Assembly: GCA_012728855.1 (NCBI GenBank)
Contig: JAAYEH010000103.1
Coordinates: 24,994 to 88,993 of the forward strand
Direction of reading: 5' to 3'
Length of the DNA: 64,000 bases
From: Rhodopirellula sp.
GTDB lineage: Bacteria > Planctomycetota > Planctomycetia > Pirellulales > Thermoguttaceae
Within the stretch, counting starts at the first letter, position 1. Each line of letters opens with the position of its first letter. The position numbers and the translations under genes were made by a program. Shown here in pieces: positions 55,338 to 63,632 of the stretch. The notes below the pieces were generated by a model. It was not told the origin of the DNA. It searched no databases and saw nothing but the letters and a program-made list of their open reading frames with translations.

Positions 55338-56300
55338 ATGCGGCTGGTGATGATGGGCACCGGGCCCTTCGCGGTGCCAACGTTTCGCGGGCTCTTGGAA
55401 ACCCACCATATCGCCGTGGCGTTGGTCACCGGTCCGATGAAGCGTCGTGGGGGCAAAATCATCGCGGTCAGTCCGATGCGCGACGTTGCTCATGAGCAGG
55501 CGATTCCCATCTTCGACCCCGAAGACATCAACACGGAATCCTCGCAAGCGATCCTCTCCGCTTACGAGGCCGACTTGCTGATCGTGTGCGACTACGGACA
55601 AATCCTGGCGGCCTCGACGTTGGCCACGGCCCGACTAGGCGGCATCAACTTGCACGCCTCGCTCTTGCCGAAGTATCGCGGGGCGGCCCCGATCAACTGG
55701 GCGATCTATCACGGCGAGACGGAGACCGGTGTCAGCGTGATCCATATGACTCCTCGCGTCGACGCCGGGCCGGTGATCGCCCAGGGGACGACTTCCATCG
55801 ACGAGGAAGAAACGGCCGCCGACCTGGAAATACGGCTGGCCAAGATCGGGGCCTGGTTCGTCCGTCGCGCGATCGATTCTCTGGAGGCGGGCGTCCTGGA
55901 GGCGTTTCCTCAGGATCCCGCGCTGGCATCGAAGGCGCCCCGGCTGAAAAAGACCGATGGCGAAATCGACTGGCACCGCTCGGCCACGGCCATCAAGAAT
56001 CAAGTGCGTGCGTTGGAACCATGGCCGAAAACCTATACATTCTGGCACCGGTCCGACGGACAACCGTTGCGGATGATTTTAGGCCCCGCCATGGTAGTTA
56101 ATTCGTCCGTGGCAACTGTCCCGCCCGGCACGATCCTGGAAGCCGAAAACGATCGGCTCGTTGTCGCGGCCGGCGAAGGTGCGGTGGCTCTCTCAGGCGT
56201 TCAGCCGGCGGGAAAGCGATACTTTCCGATTGCCGAGTTCCTCCGTGGTTACCACATTCGACGGGGCGATCGGCTGGGCGCTGACCAGACCGATGGGTGA
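55338..56300 (+). CDS. fmt: Methionyl-tRNA formyltransferase
   Basis: This 320-residue enzyme formylates initiator Met-tRNA, the counterpart of def. The N-terminal formyltransferase domain shows MRLVMMGTGPFAVPTFRGLL, the signature SLLPKYRGAAPINWAI with the catalytic Asn-His region (INLHASLLP), and VIHMTPRVDAGPVIAQ. The C-terminal tRNA-binding domain begins near IDWHRSATAIKNQVRALEPWP and ends GYHIRRGDRLG. The start is the first ATG after the divergent radical SAM promoter region (180 bp); the ribosome binding site is weak. Confidence 0.96.
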   Translation: MRLVMMGTGPFAVPTFRGLLETHHIAVALVTGPMKRRGGKIIAVSPMRDVAHEQAIPIFDPEDINTESSQAILSAYEADLLIVCDYGQILAASTLATARLGGINLHASLLPKYRGAAPINWAIYHGETETGVSVIHMTPRVDAGPVIAQGTTSIDEEETAADLEIRLAKIGAWFVRRAIDSLEAGVLEAFPQDPALASKAPRLKKTDGEIDWHRSATAIKNQVRALEPWPKTYTFWHRSDGQPLRMILGPAMVVNSSVATVPPGTILEAENDRLVVAAGEGAVALSGVQPAGKRYFPIAEFLRGYHIRRGDRLGADQTDG

Positions 56301-56437
56301 GCGATAGGACGACCCGGTGCTGCCGATTTGGCAGGAAGGCCGTGGGGCTGCGGTCAATTGGGGGGCAGTACGGTGGCGTAGTTCTGCCAGTGTGAATCGG
56401 CCGCTGAATACGACCTACTCTTTGGTAGAGCGACCGC

Positions 56438-56466
56438 CAGCCCGGCTGCTTCAAGCGGCGGGGCTG
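56438..56466. terminator. cagcccggctgct hairpin, copy 3
   Basis: Arms 56438-56450 and 56454-56466 pair with two mismatches around three bases. It is 138 bp past the fmt stop and belongs with 37337-37370 and 45686-45719. Confidence 0.5.
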
Positions 56467-56535
56467 ATAGTCGCGGGAAAGGATTCGCCCGATCCTTAGC
56501 GCCTCCGAACTTGCCGAGCCCATCGTCCTCAAATC

Positions 56536-57750
56536 ATGATCACCGACGATTTCACGATGCCGCGGAGGGTGATCAGCGCGGCCCCGGCTGGAAACCGAAC
56601 TGTTCTCATCGTCGATGACGACCCGGACTTCCTCGTCCTGGTCGATTGTCTTCTGCGGCGGGAATACCGGGTGATGACGGCCGACTGCGGCAAAGAAGCC
56701 ATCCGCCTTGCAAAACAGTTCCGCCCTCCGGTGGTTCTTCTGGACCTGGAGATGCCCGACACCACAGGCCACGAGGTCTGTCGGCAACTGAAGTCGATCG
56801 GAGGCGACTACAAGGTCCAGGTGGTAATGGTCTCGGCGAGGTCATCGGAAGAGGAGCAACTTCGGGCCTTTGCCGAGGGCGCGGACGACTACGTCATCAA
56901 GCCGATCGACCCGCACGAATTTCCGGCGCGCGTCCGACTTCATTTCCGCCTAAGCGATGCGATGGAGACAGCCGGATCGGTGCAGTCTCAGATCGAATCT
57001 CACCACGCCGAACTGAGAACGAAAGTGGAGAGCCAACGCCAGAGGCTCTTGGAAACCCAGGACGTGGCCGTCTTCACTCTGGCCGCCATCGCGGATTCGC
57101 GGGATGAAGTCACCGGCAAGCATTTGCTGCGGATGCGCGAATACTCGCAGATCATCGCCAATCGCCTGGATGCCGGCGGCCGCCACGCGCACCTGATCGG
57201 ACCGCAGTTTCTCGATGATCTCTACCGTTCCAGCCCGCTACACGATATCGGAAAGGTCGCCGTGCCCGACGCGATCCTTCGCAAGCCGGGCCCCCTCACC
57301 GCCGACGAATTCCAATTGATGAAGCAGCATACGGTCATCGGGGCCAACATTCTGGATCAGGCGGTCTTTCATTCGCAAAGTGGCGGTTTTCTGGCGATGG
57401 CGGCCATCATCGCCCGCTTTCACCACGAGCGATACGACGGCCAGGGGTACCCGGCAGGATTGGTCGGCGAGGAAATTCCGTTGCCGGCACGAATTGTCGC
57501 TGTTGCGGACGTGTACGACGCGCTGACTTCGGATCGCCCCTACCGCAAGGCCCTCAGTTCGTCGGACGCGTATGAGATCGTCCGAGCCGGCGCGGGCAGC
57601 CACTTCGATTCGCTCGTGGTGGACGCGTTCGAAGACTGTTACTCGGCCATTATCGAGGTCCAATTTCGGGAGCAGGCGGTGGCCCCACTGGCACTGGGCG
57701 CCGTATCCTTCCAGTCCGTGCAAAACACACTCTGGCAACCGACGTTCTAG
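56536..57750 (+). CDS. Response regulator with HD-GYP output domain
   Basis: This 404-residue protein has a receiver domain (VLIVDDDPDF with the acidic triad, phospho-acceptor in VVLLDLEMPDT, Lys in VIKPIDPHEF; residues about 20-140), a coiled linker (QIESHHAELRTKVESQRQRLLETQ), and an HD-GYP domain. The latter has SSPLHDIGKVAVPD with the HD metal pair, HTVIGANIL, HHERYDGQGYP with the HHExxDGxGYP signature, and VADVYDALTSDRPYRKALS. It should degrade cyclic di-GMP when phosphorylated. The C-terminal extension after AFEDCYS is about 40 residues. No kinase is adjacent; its kinase may be elsewhere. Confidence 0.95.
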   Translation: MITDDFTMPRRVISAAPAGNRTVLIVDDDPDFLVLVDCLLRREYRVMTADCGKEAIRLAKQFRPPVVLLDLEMPDTTGHEVCRQLKSIGGDYKVQVVMVSARSSEEEQLRAFAEGADDYVIKPIDPHEFPARVRLHFRLSDAMETAGSVQSQIESHHAELRTKVESQRQRLLETQDVAVFTLAAIADSRDEVTGKHLLRMREYSQIIANRLDAGGRHAHLIGPQFLDDLYRSSPLHDIGKVAVPDAILRKPGPLTADEFQLMKQHTVIGANILDQAVFHSQSGGFLAMAAIIARFHHERYDGQGYPAGLVGEEIPLPARIVAVADVYDALTSDRPYRKALSSSDAYEIVRAGAGSHFDSLVVDAFEDCYSAIIEVQFREQAVAPLALGAVSFQSVQNTLWQPTF

Positions 57751-57775
57751 GAGGCGAATGGGAAACCTGCGGGCG

Positions 57776-58189
57776 CTATTCGCCCCGGGCACTCGCCATC
57801 ACGAGTTCGCCCTTGAAGATCCCTTTAAGACCGCGAAGCTTCGAAGCGATTTCTTGGAGACGCCCTGCCTGTCCCCGCAGGACAATCACTTCCAGGCAGA
57901 GGTCATGCTCGAGGTGGGCATGGAGCGTGGAAACCACCATGTCGGTATTGTCGTGCTGGAGTTCCATCAACTGATCGCGAAGTTGTGGGCGGTGGTGATC
58001 GTAGACGAGCGTAAGCGTGCCCGCCACGTCCTGCTCTTCGGATTGCCATGCCCGCCGCGTCAATGTGTCGCGGATCAATTGTCGAACGGCCTCGCTCCGC
58101 GTGGCAAACTGCTCCTCCCTGCAGAAGCGATCAAACTTTTCCAAGAGATCGTCTTCCAACGAGACGGAGAAACGGACGATTTCCGACAC
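57776..58189 (-). CDS. nikR: Nickel-responsive regulator
   Basis: It encodes 137 residues of the NikR family. The N-terminal ribbon-helix-helix (VRFSVSLEDDLLEKFDRFC, then RSEAVRQLIRD) binds DNA, and the C-terminal ACT-like domain binds Ni(II) through His79, His90, His92 and Cys98 (in QHDNTD and HAHLEHDLCLEV), equal to the known ligands. In this family nickel binding enables DNA binding at an inverted repeat near target promoters. No nickel transporter or urease/hydrogenase gene is adjacent, so its targets lie elsewhere, apart from possible autoregulation through the repeat upstream. Confidence 0.95.
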   Translation of the reverse strand: MSEIVRFSVSLEDDLLEKFDRFCREEQFATRSEAVRQLIRDTLTRRAWQSEEQDVAGTLTLVYDHHRPQLRDQLMELQHDNTDMVVSTLHAHLEHDLCLEVIVLRGQAGRLQEIASKLRGLKGIFKGELVMASARGE

Positions 58190-58205
58190 AACAGGTCTCC
58201 ATCGG

Positions 58206-58243
58206 TGTGATCGAGGTGGTACTTTGTGATCGAGGTGGTACTT
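58206..58243 (-). promoter_or_regulatory. Perfect 19-bp tandem repeat upstream of nikR
   Basis: gtgatcgaggtggtacttt occurs twice in a row (58206-58224 and 58225-58243), starting 17 bases upstream of the nikR ATG at 58189. On the nikR strand a TATAAC (58253-58248) precedes the repeat, with TTGGCC 18 bases further upstream. The repeat would lie in the untranslated leader, where a repressor site would block transcription. Confidence 0.5.
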
Positions 58244-58443
58244 TCTCGTTATACCCGTAATGCGGCCGGCGGGCCAAGTACTCCCGGCACCCCTCCTGAT
58301 TTTTGCCTGCCAAAGGGCGGGGGCAATCCGCCCGTGCGACCCGCTGAGGCATCGCCTCGGACTTGCTGTTTAAGAGATCCGTGGCGAGAATGGTGGTGAT
58401 CGATCTGGCGCCGAAGACGACGGCCATAGACAGCAGGTGAACG

Positions 58444-59349
58444 ATGAGTTTTCGGATGACGGTCTTTTTCGGATTTCTGGCTGTCACATTCGCTGCCGCC
58501 GCTGCGGACAAGAGAGGCTCGGCGGCGCTGCCCCAACCGTACCAGCGACTTCTCCCGCTGCATCAACAGCTTCCGCCACCACAACCGGGTGAGTGGCTGG
58601 CGATGCATCCGGAACCGGGCCAGTCTTTCCAGGAATATGTCGGCAGCGGCCCGGTGAAACCCGACTCGCGGCGACGAACGATCTACATCCAACCATTGGG
58701 CGAGTTCAGCCGCCCCCAGCGCCAGATCCTCGACCTGACCGCCAGGTATATGGAGATCTACTTCGGCCTGCCGGTGAAGACGTTGGAAGATGTGCCGCTG
58801 CGGATCATTCCTCGCAAAGCGCGGAGGAAGCATCCGGCATGGGGAGACGATCAGATCCTCACGACGCACGTCCTCGAAGACGTGCTCGCTCCGCGTTTGC
58901 CGAAGGACGCCGTTGCCATGATTGCGCTGACCACTTCGGACCTCTGGCCTGGCGAAGGTTGGAACTTCGTCTTTGGGCAGGCGTCGCTTGCGGAGCGCGT
59001 CGGTGTCTGGTCGGTCTATCGCAACGGCGACCCGGAAGAGAGCGGCGACAGCTTTCGGCTTTGCCTCCGCCGCACGCTGCGAACCGCCACGCACGAGACG
59101 GCCCACATGCTCTCGATGCCGCACTGCATCTTCTACCGCTGCAACCTCTGCGGCAGCAACCATCGCGCCGAGGCCGATCAGCACCCGCTTTGGCTCTGCC
59201 CGCAGTGCCTCGCCAAGCTCTGCTGGGCGACCGGCGTCGATCCGGCACGACGCTATCAACGACTGGCCGAGTTCTTCAAGGAAAATGATTTCAAGACGGA
59301 ACAGGAGTTCTGCGAGCAGTCGCTGAAGTTGCTCCGTGACGGAGCGTAG
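58444..59349 (+). CDS. Exported archaemetzincin-like metalloprotease
   Basis: It encodes 301 residues with a signal peptide (MSFRMTVFFGFLAVTFAAAAA). The archaemetzincin zinc motif is HETAHMLSMPHC (His217, His221, His227, Glu218). It is followed by the family's Cys pattern: Cys228, Cys233, Cys236, then CPQC (252 and 255) for a second zinc. The Gly of HExxHxxGxxH is Ser224 here. Its signal peptide is notable, since most members known from other genomes are thought to be cytosolic. A long N-terminal region (25-110) is rich in Pro. The substrate is unknown. It is divergent from nikR and convergent with the SRAP gene. Confidence 0.85.
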   Translation: MSFRMTVFFGFLAVTFAAAAADKRGSAALPQPYQRLLPLHQQLPPPQPGEWLAMHPEPGQSFQEYVGSGPVKPDSRRRTIYIQPLGEFSRPQRQILDLTARYMEIYFGLPVKTLEDVPLRIIPRKARRKHPAWGDDQILTTHVLEDVLAPRLPKDAVAMIALTTSDLWPGEGWNFVFGQASLAERVGVWSVYRNGDPEESGDSFRLCLRRTLRTATHETAHMLSMPHCIFYRCNLCGSNHRAEADQHPLWLCPQCLAKLCWATGVDPARRYQRLAEFFKENDFKTEQEFCEQSLKLLRDGA

Positions 59350-59360
59350 GGCGTTCGCAG

Positions 59361-60035
59361 TCAAGCACTCTTTGTGCAGCGCGGATCATCGTGAGCGGGG
59401 CTGTTGACGTAAGAACCGACCGGATAGGCTTCCAGGTCGTCGCCCGGATAGGGTCGCAAAAAAGGGAGGAGGTCGGCGGCCGTCTGTACGGCAGGGTCGA
59501 GCCAGGGGGCGTAGTGCTGCGGCGTCAGGATGACCGGCATTCGATCGTGAATCGGTTTCATCAGTCCGTTCGGCTCGGTGGTCAGAAGCGTGCAGGACTC
59601 GATCAGGGAATGGTCGGGCCCTTCCCACGTCTCCCATAGTCCGGCAAAGGCGAAGGGCCGGTCATCGCGGAAGTGGATGAAGTAGGGCTGCTTCTGTCTG
59701 CCCTTGCGCTGCCATTCATAGAAGCCGTCGGCCACCAACAGGCATCTTCGCCGCCGCAGGGCCGATCGAAACGAAGGCTTTTCGGCCACACTCTCCGCAC
59801 GGGCGTTGATCATACGAGCGCCGATCGACGGATCCTTCGCCCAACTAGGTATCAGTCCCCAACGGAGCCATGCGAACTGCCGATCGACCCCACCTTTCAG
59901 TGGATTCGCGCGAATCGCAGCCACGGCTTGGGTGGGGGCGATGTTGAACCGCGGAGCGAACCCGGGAAGCTCGAAAAGCGAAAATGCCTCGGCAATCGCG
60001 CTGGGGGTCGCTCGCAAAGTGAATCGTCCACACAT
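59361..60035 (-). CDS. SRAP (abasic-site processing) protein
   Basis: This 224-residue protein is a complete SRAP family member (YedK/HMCES). Cys2, the residue that crosslinks to abasic sites in single-stranded DNA, is in MCGRFTLRAT. Asn in RFNIAPTQ and in MINARAESV, the Glu of GFYEWQ and the His of IHDRMPVIL complete the active site. It protects single-stranded DNA damage during replication. It stands alone, convergent with the archaemetzincin gene (11 bp between stops). Confidence 0.94.
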   Translation of the reverse strand: MCGRFTLRATPSAIAEAFSLFELPGFAPRFNIAPTQAVAAIRANPLKGGVDRQFAWLRWGLIPSWAKDPSIGARMINARAESVAEKPSFRSALRRRRCLLVADGFYEWQRKGRQKQPYFIHFRDDRPFAFAGLWETWEGPDHSLIESCTLLTTEPNGLMKPIHDRMPVILTPQHYAPWLDPAVQTAADLLPFLRPYPGDDLEAYPVGSYVNSPAHDDPRCTKSA

Positions 60036-60180
60036 GCCCCTATTTTACCCAGACTGCTGTATTGCATCAAAGCCTCCTTCAATCGGAACAATCCTCATGT
60101 TTCGCACAAACGGCACCGATAACGACGCATGTGGGATGGTCTGGCCCGGCCAGGCTGACTCGCGCGCCAAGGCAAAACTT

Positions 60181-61680
60181 ATGCTCGTAATCATCAGCGA
60201 CCTACATCTGACCGACGGTTCCAGCAGCGAGACCACCTCGCCAGGCGCGTTGGACATTTTCGCCCGCCAGCTTCCGGGACTTGCCGAAGCGGCTTCCTGG
60301 CGGACCGGCGGGGAGTATCGTCCCATCGACCGCATCGACCTTGTGCTCCTGGGCGACACCCTGGACGTCATCCGTTCGGAGCAATGGTCGGCATCGGCGT
60401 GTATTCGTCCCTGGGGCAATGTCGAATCGCCGGAGTTCTTCGAGCAGATTTCCCGAATCACCGGCGACATCCTGGACAACAACGAAACCTCGCTGGCGCT
60501 GCTCCGCGGCCTGGCGGACGGAGGAGCCATCCGAATACCTCCGGCTCTTCGCGTTGGTCGCCCGGCGCCGGAGGGCGATCTCCAATCGGTCCCGGTGCGG
60601 GTCTTCTCCATGGTGGGAAACCACGACTGGTTCTTTCACCTGTCGGGCCCGGCATTGGATACTCTGCGGCGCGAGGTGGTTCGCCGCATGGGACTGTGCA
60701 ACCGCTACGACGAGCCGTTCCCGCACGACATCACGGAGAACGACGAACTGCTGCGGACGATGCGGCGTCACAAGATCATGGCTCGCCACGGAGACCTCTA
60801 CGATCCGCTGAATTTCGACGGCGACCGCAATACCGCCAGCCTGGGCGACGTGATCGTCATCGAACTGATCAACCGCTTTATCGCGGAAATCGAGCGTCAA
60901 TTCGCCGACGATCTTCCCGCGGCGACGCGGTTGGGCTTGCGAGAGATCGACAACATTCGGCCGACCCTGCTCGTTCCGGTCTGGATCGACGGACTGCTCG
61001 AACGATCCTGCGCCAACCCCTCGTTGCGAAAACGAGTGAAAACGCTGTGGGACAGGCTGGTCGAGGAGTTTCTCGCCATCGACTTCGTGCGGCAGCGCGA
61101 CACGTGGAGTCCTCTGGACACCGTCGACGGCCTGCGGCAAGCGCTGACGTTCAGCCGCCGGCTTCCGGTCGGTTGGGCCGGCGCGGTGCTCGCCTGGCTC
61201 AACAAGATTCGCGGCAGCGCGTCGGACTCGTACCTTTCGCACGCCGTGGCCGAGCAGGATTTCCGCAACCGCCGCGCGAAACACATCGTCTATGGCCACA
61301 CCCACGTGGCCGAAAGCGTTCCGCTGGACGCCAGTTATGCCGAGGGATTCGTGCTCAACCAGGTGTATTTCAACGCGGGCACCTTCCGCCGCGTCCATCG
61401 GCAGACCCAGCTTGCTGCGGGCGAGCACGAATTCATCGCCTGCGACCTGATGAACTACCTGGTCTTCTACCAGGGGGACGAGCGCAAAGGCCGCCCCTAC
61501 GAGACCTGGTCCGGGACACTGGGCTACAATCCCGCGGAGGTTCCCGTTCACCGCATCGACCCCGGCAGAAAATCCCATGCCCAAGGCCAATCGGTTTCGG
61601 CACCAAACCTACACCAGCGCGGCCCCCACTTCACCGTTGGAGCAACTCCGGCCGGAAGCTCCGACCGCCATCGGATCTAG
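60181..61680 (+). CDS. Calcineurin-like metallophosphoesterase
   Basis: From ATG 60181 this encodes 499 residues (an ATG at 60097 would add 28 residues of no clear character). The metal-binding set is complete: SDLHLTD (DxH), LLGDTLDVI (GDxxD), MVGNHDWFF (GNHD), ARHGD, and YGHTHVAES (GHxH). Between GNHD and GHTH there is a long helical insert of about 220 residues (RFIAEIERQFADDLPAATRLG, RLVEEFLAIDFVRQRDTW) not seen in minimal phosphodiesterases. The last 34 codons overlap the next gene. The substrate is unknown; nucleic acid or phospholipid-type esters are both possible. Confidence 0.87.
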   Translation: MLVIISDLHLTDGSSSETTSPGALDIFARQLPGLAEAASWRTGGEYRPIDRIDLVLLGDTLDVIRSEQWSASACIRPWGNVESPEFFEQISRITGDILDNNETSLALLRGLADGGAIRIPPALRVGRPAPEGDLQSVPVRVFSMVGNHDWFFHLSGPALDTLRREVVRRMGLCNRYDEPFPHDITENDELLRTMRRHKIMARHGDLYDPLNFDGDRNTASLGDVIVIELINRFIAEIERQFADDLPAATRLGLREIDNIRPTLLVPVWIDGLLERSCANPSLRKRVKTLWDRLVEEFLAIDFVRQRDTWSPLDTVDGLRQALTFSRRLPVGWAGAVLAWLNKIRGSASDSYLSHAVAEQDFRNRRAKHIVYGHTHVAESVPLDASYAEGFVLNQVYFNAGTFRRVHRQTQLAAGEHEFIACDLMNYLVFYQGDERKGRPYETWSGTLGYNPAEVPVHRIDPGRKSHAQGQSVSAPNLHQRGPHFTVGATPAGSSDRHRI

Positions 61681-62746
61681 CGAATTCCGGCGGCACATGC
61701 GGGATGCGGCAGCGGCGTTGCGGTCGGCGGGCGTGAAGGCGATTTACCTCGCCGGAAGCTCGATCGGTTTGGATACGCTGGGCGTACTTGCCGACTTGGC
61801 GCGTATCTTCCCCTCGGCGCGCGACGACGTCCGACGGGTGAGCCGGCGGATCGTCGCTGAAATGGGCGGCGAGTTGGGCACATTCGGCGACCGCTACGCG
61901 CTGACGCTGGAATCGACCCTCCATGAGACCGGCGGGGTGAATATTCCCGTCGATCTCTTCCACTGGTCGGGGGAAAACCATCATATCGGGCGCGCCGACG
62001 GCGCGGTGCGATTGATCGACGCGTTGGCATCGCTGGATTGCGAACCTGGCGATCGGGTGCTGCTCTGGGGCCACGGCCATGCAGGCAATGTGTTTGCCTT
62101 GGCCACCAATCTGCTCTCCGGCGATTCTGAGGCGGTCGAGAGTTTTTTCCGCGCCGCGGAGATCTACTACCGCCTGCCGGGGTTCGGCTGGATCGATATT
62201 CCCGTTTGGAACCGCGTCCGCCGGATGCTGCTGGGCCATGCGGCGGTGGTGACCAATCCCAGACTGGATATCGTCACTTTCGGCACACCGGTCCGCTATG
62301 GCTGGGATTGCGGCGGTTACGCGAGTCTCCTGCATTTCATCCACCGCCGGCCCGCGGCGAATTGCCCCATCCACCGGGCAGGTTTCCCGATCGATTGTGA
62401 CGCCGTCCTTCGCGGCGCCGAAGGCGACTACGTCCAACAGCTTGGCATCGCCGGCACCAACACGGCGCCGAGTCGCTTTGCCTGGCGAGCGTATGTGGCC
62501 GATCGGCGACTCGGCGCGCTGCTCCAGCCATGTGAGCCACGCGGATCGCAGCCGGACTCGTTCCGCGCCGGTACGATCGTACCGGAAGAAGGGGCGACCC
62601 TGCTGGTCGATTATGGCCTTCCGGCCGGCGGCGTCGGCCGCCACCTCGCGGGCCACGCCGTCTATGCCCGCCCAAAATGGCTCCTCTTTCACGTCGAGCA
62701 AGTGGTCCGCCGACTGTATGGCCGCCGAGCGTGCCGGGCGGCGTAA
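61577..62746 (+). CDS. Degenerate alpha/beta-hydrolase-like protein
   Basis: It encodes 389 residues from ATG 61577, starting 104 bp inside the metallophosphoesterase gene in another frame, which suggests coupled translation. The core resembles lipases: IYLAGSSIGLD, then DRVLLWGHGHAGNVFALATNLL with the nucleophile elbow, and DIVTFGTPVRYGWD. The elbow is G-H-G-H-A-G (165-170) where a Ser nucleophile (G-x-S-x-G) is expected, so catalysis by a serine mechanism is unlikely. The N-terminal part (LEQLRPEAPTAIGSSEFRRH) lacks a signal peptide. It likely works with the upstream phosphoesterase, as partner or effector; there is no homology clue beyond fold. Confidence 0.65.
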   Translation: MPKANRFRHQTYTSAAPTSPLEQLRPEAPTAIGSSEFRRHMRDAAAALRSAGVKAIYLAGSSIGLDTLGVLADLARIFPSARDDVRRVSRRIVAEMGGELGTFGDRYALTLESTLHETGGVNIPVDLFHWSGENHHIGRADGAVRLIDALASLDCEPGDRVLLWGHGHAGNVFALATNLLSGDSEAVESFFRAAEIYYRLPGFGWIDIPVWNRVRRMLLGHAAVVTNPRLDIVTFGTPVRYGWDCGGYASLLHFIHRRPAANCPIHRAGFPIDCDAVLRGAEGDYVQQLGIAGTNTAPSRFAWRAYVADRRLGALLQPCEPRGSQPDSFRAGTIVPEEGATLLVDYGLPAGGVGRHLAGHAVYARPKWLLFHVEQVVRRLYGRRACRAA

Positions 62747-62773
62747 GGCGAGCGGCAGGAATTGACTTGCCCG

Positions 62774-62825
62774 TGGGACGGACATTCCTGTCCGACTGCG
62801 GTTGACGGAGAGGAATGTCCGTCCT
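62774..62825. terminator. 15-bp hairpin downstream of the hydrolase-like gene
   Basis: gggacggacattcct (62774-62788) pairs perfectly apart from end wobble with aggaatgtccgtcct (62811-62825). It lies 28 bp after the stop at 62746, a position fitting a terminator or dispersed hairpin. Confidence 0.6.
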
Positions 62826-62986
62826 ACCTCCTGGTAAGCTGCCTTCCGCCGATCCCTGCGAACACCGCGGTTCTTTCTGAGGGGTACACGTCGGCCTGGC
62901 GCGGCGTATGATTCTCCTGGATCCGAGCGCAGAAGATGTGGCTGCTCGGATTGCAAACGTGGCGATCCAGGATAGGAGAATGAACG

Positions 62987-63601
62987 ATGGCTCGAACCTG
63001 TTTGAACGGACTGATCTTGCTGCTTGTGACGCTGGGATTGGCTTCCCCTGTTTGGTCCCAAGGCGACCGGGATCGCGACCGCGACGGCAGCGAGCGGGCG
63101 GGCGCCGATCGAGACCGCGAACGAAAACCCGGCGATCGTACACGGGACGACTTGCGTGATCGACCGCCAGTGGACGGCCGCGGCGACTTGGCACCGCCGG
63201 TCTTACGCAGAGAGTCGCGTACACGAGAGGACGAAGAGGGGACGGAGGAGGGTATGCCGCAGGCGCGGATGGCGCCTTCGGGACAGCCGGGCGCCCGATT
63301 CGCGCCGCCGCCGTGGCGCCCCGAATGGAAGTTGGGCGTCTACGCGGCCAACACGGATACGGGCGTCCGCGTCACTCGTGTGCTTCCTCGAACTCCGGCA
63401 TCGCAAGCGGGGCTGGAACGCGGCGACAGAATCCTTACGGTCGATGGCTATCAGGTCGGATACATCGATGGGCGGCTCTACCCGTTGGGCGAAGAACTCC
63501 AGCGCCGCGCTGGACGCAGCGGCCAGGTAACGCTGCTGTTGCATAACTGGCGGAACGGAGATCTGCTCAACGTGGAAGTGCGGCTCGATCGACAGCGGTG
63601 A
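62987..63601 (+). CDS. Secreted PDZ-domain protein
   Basis: This 204-residue protein starts MARTCLNGLILLLVTLGLAS (signal peptide) after an AGGAGA site. A low-complexity charged region (DRDRDGSERAGADRDRERKP and more, to about residue 90) precedes a single PDZ domain: WKLGVYAANTDTGVRVTRVL, then LPRTPASQAGLERGDRILTVDGYQV, and TLLLHNWRNGDLLNVEVRL. No protease domain is attached, so it would bind a C-terminus or act as an adaptor outside the cytoplasm. It stands alone. Confidence 0.88.
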   Translation: MARTCLNGLILLLVTLGLASPVWSQGDRDRDRDGSERAGADRDRERKPGDRTRDDLRDRPPVDGRGDLAPPVLRRESRTREDEEGTEEGMPQARMAPSGQPGARFAPPPWRPEWKLGVYAANTDTGVRVTRVLPRTPASQAGLERGDRILTVDGYQVGYIDGRLYPLGEELQRRAGRSGQVTLLLHNWRNGDLLNVEVRLDRQR

Positions 63602-63632
63602 CGGCGGGTGTGACCACCAAGTTGGCGATGTC

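Noticed and set aside
58131..58511. A 126-codon minus-strand frame over the nikR leader
   Set aside because: It includes the tandem repeat and antisense of the archaemetzincin signal peptide; no ribosome binding site and no protein-like pattern.
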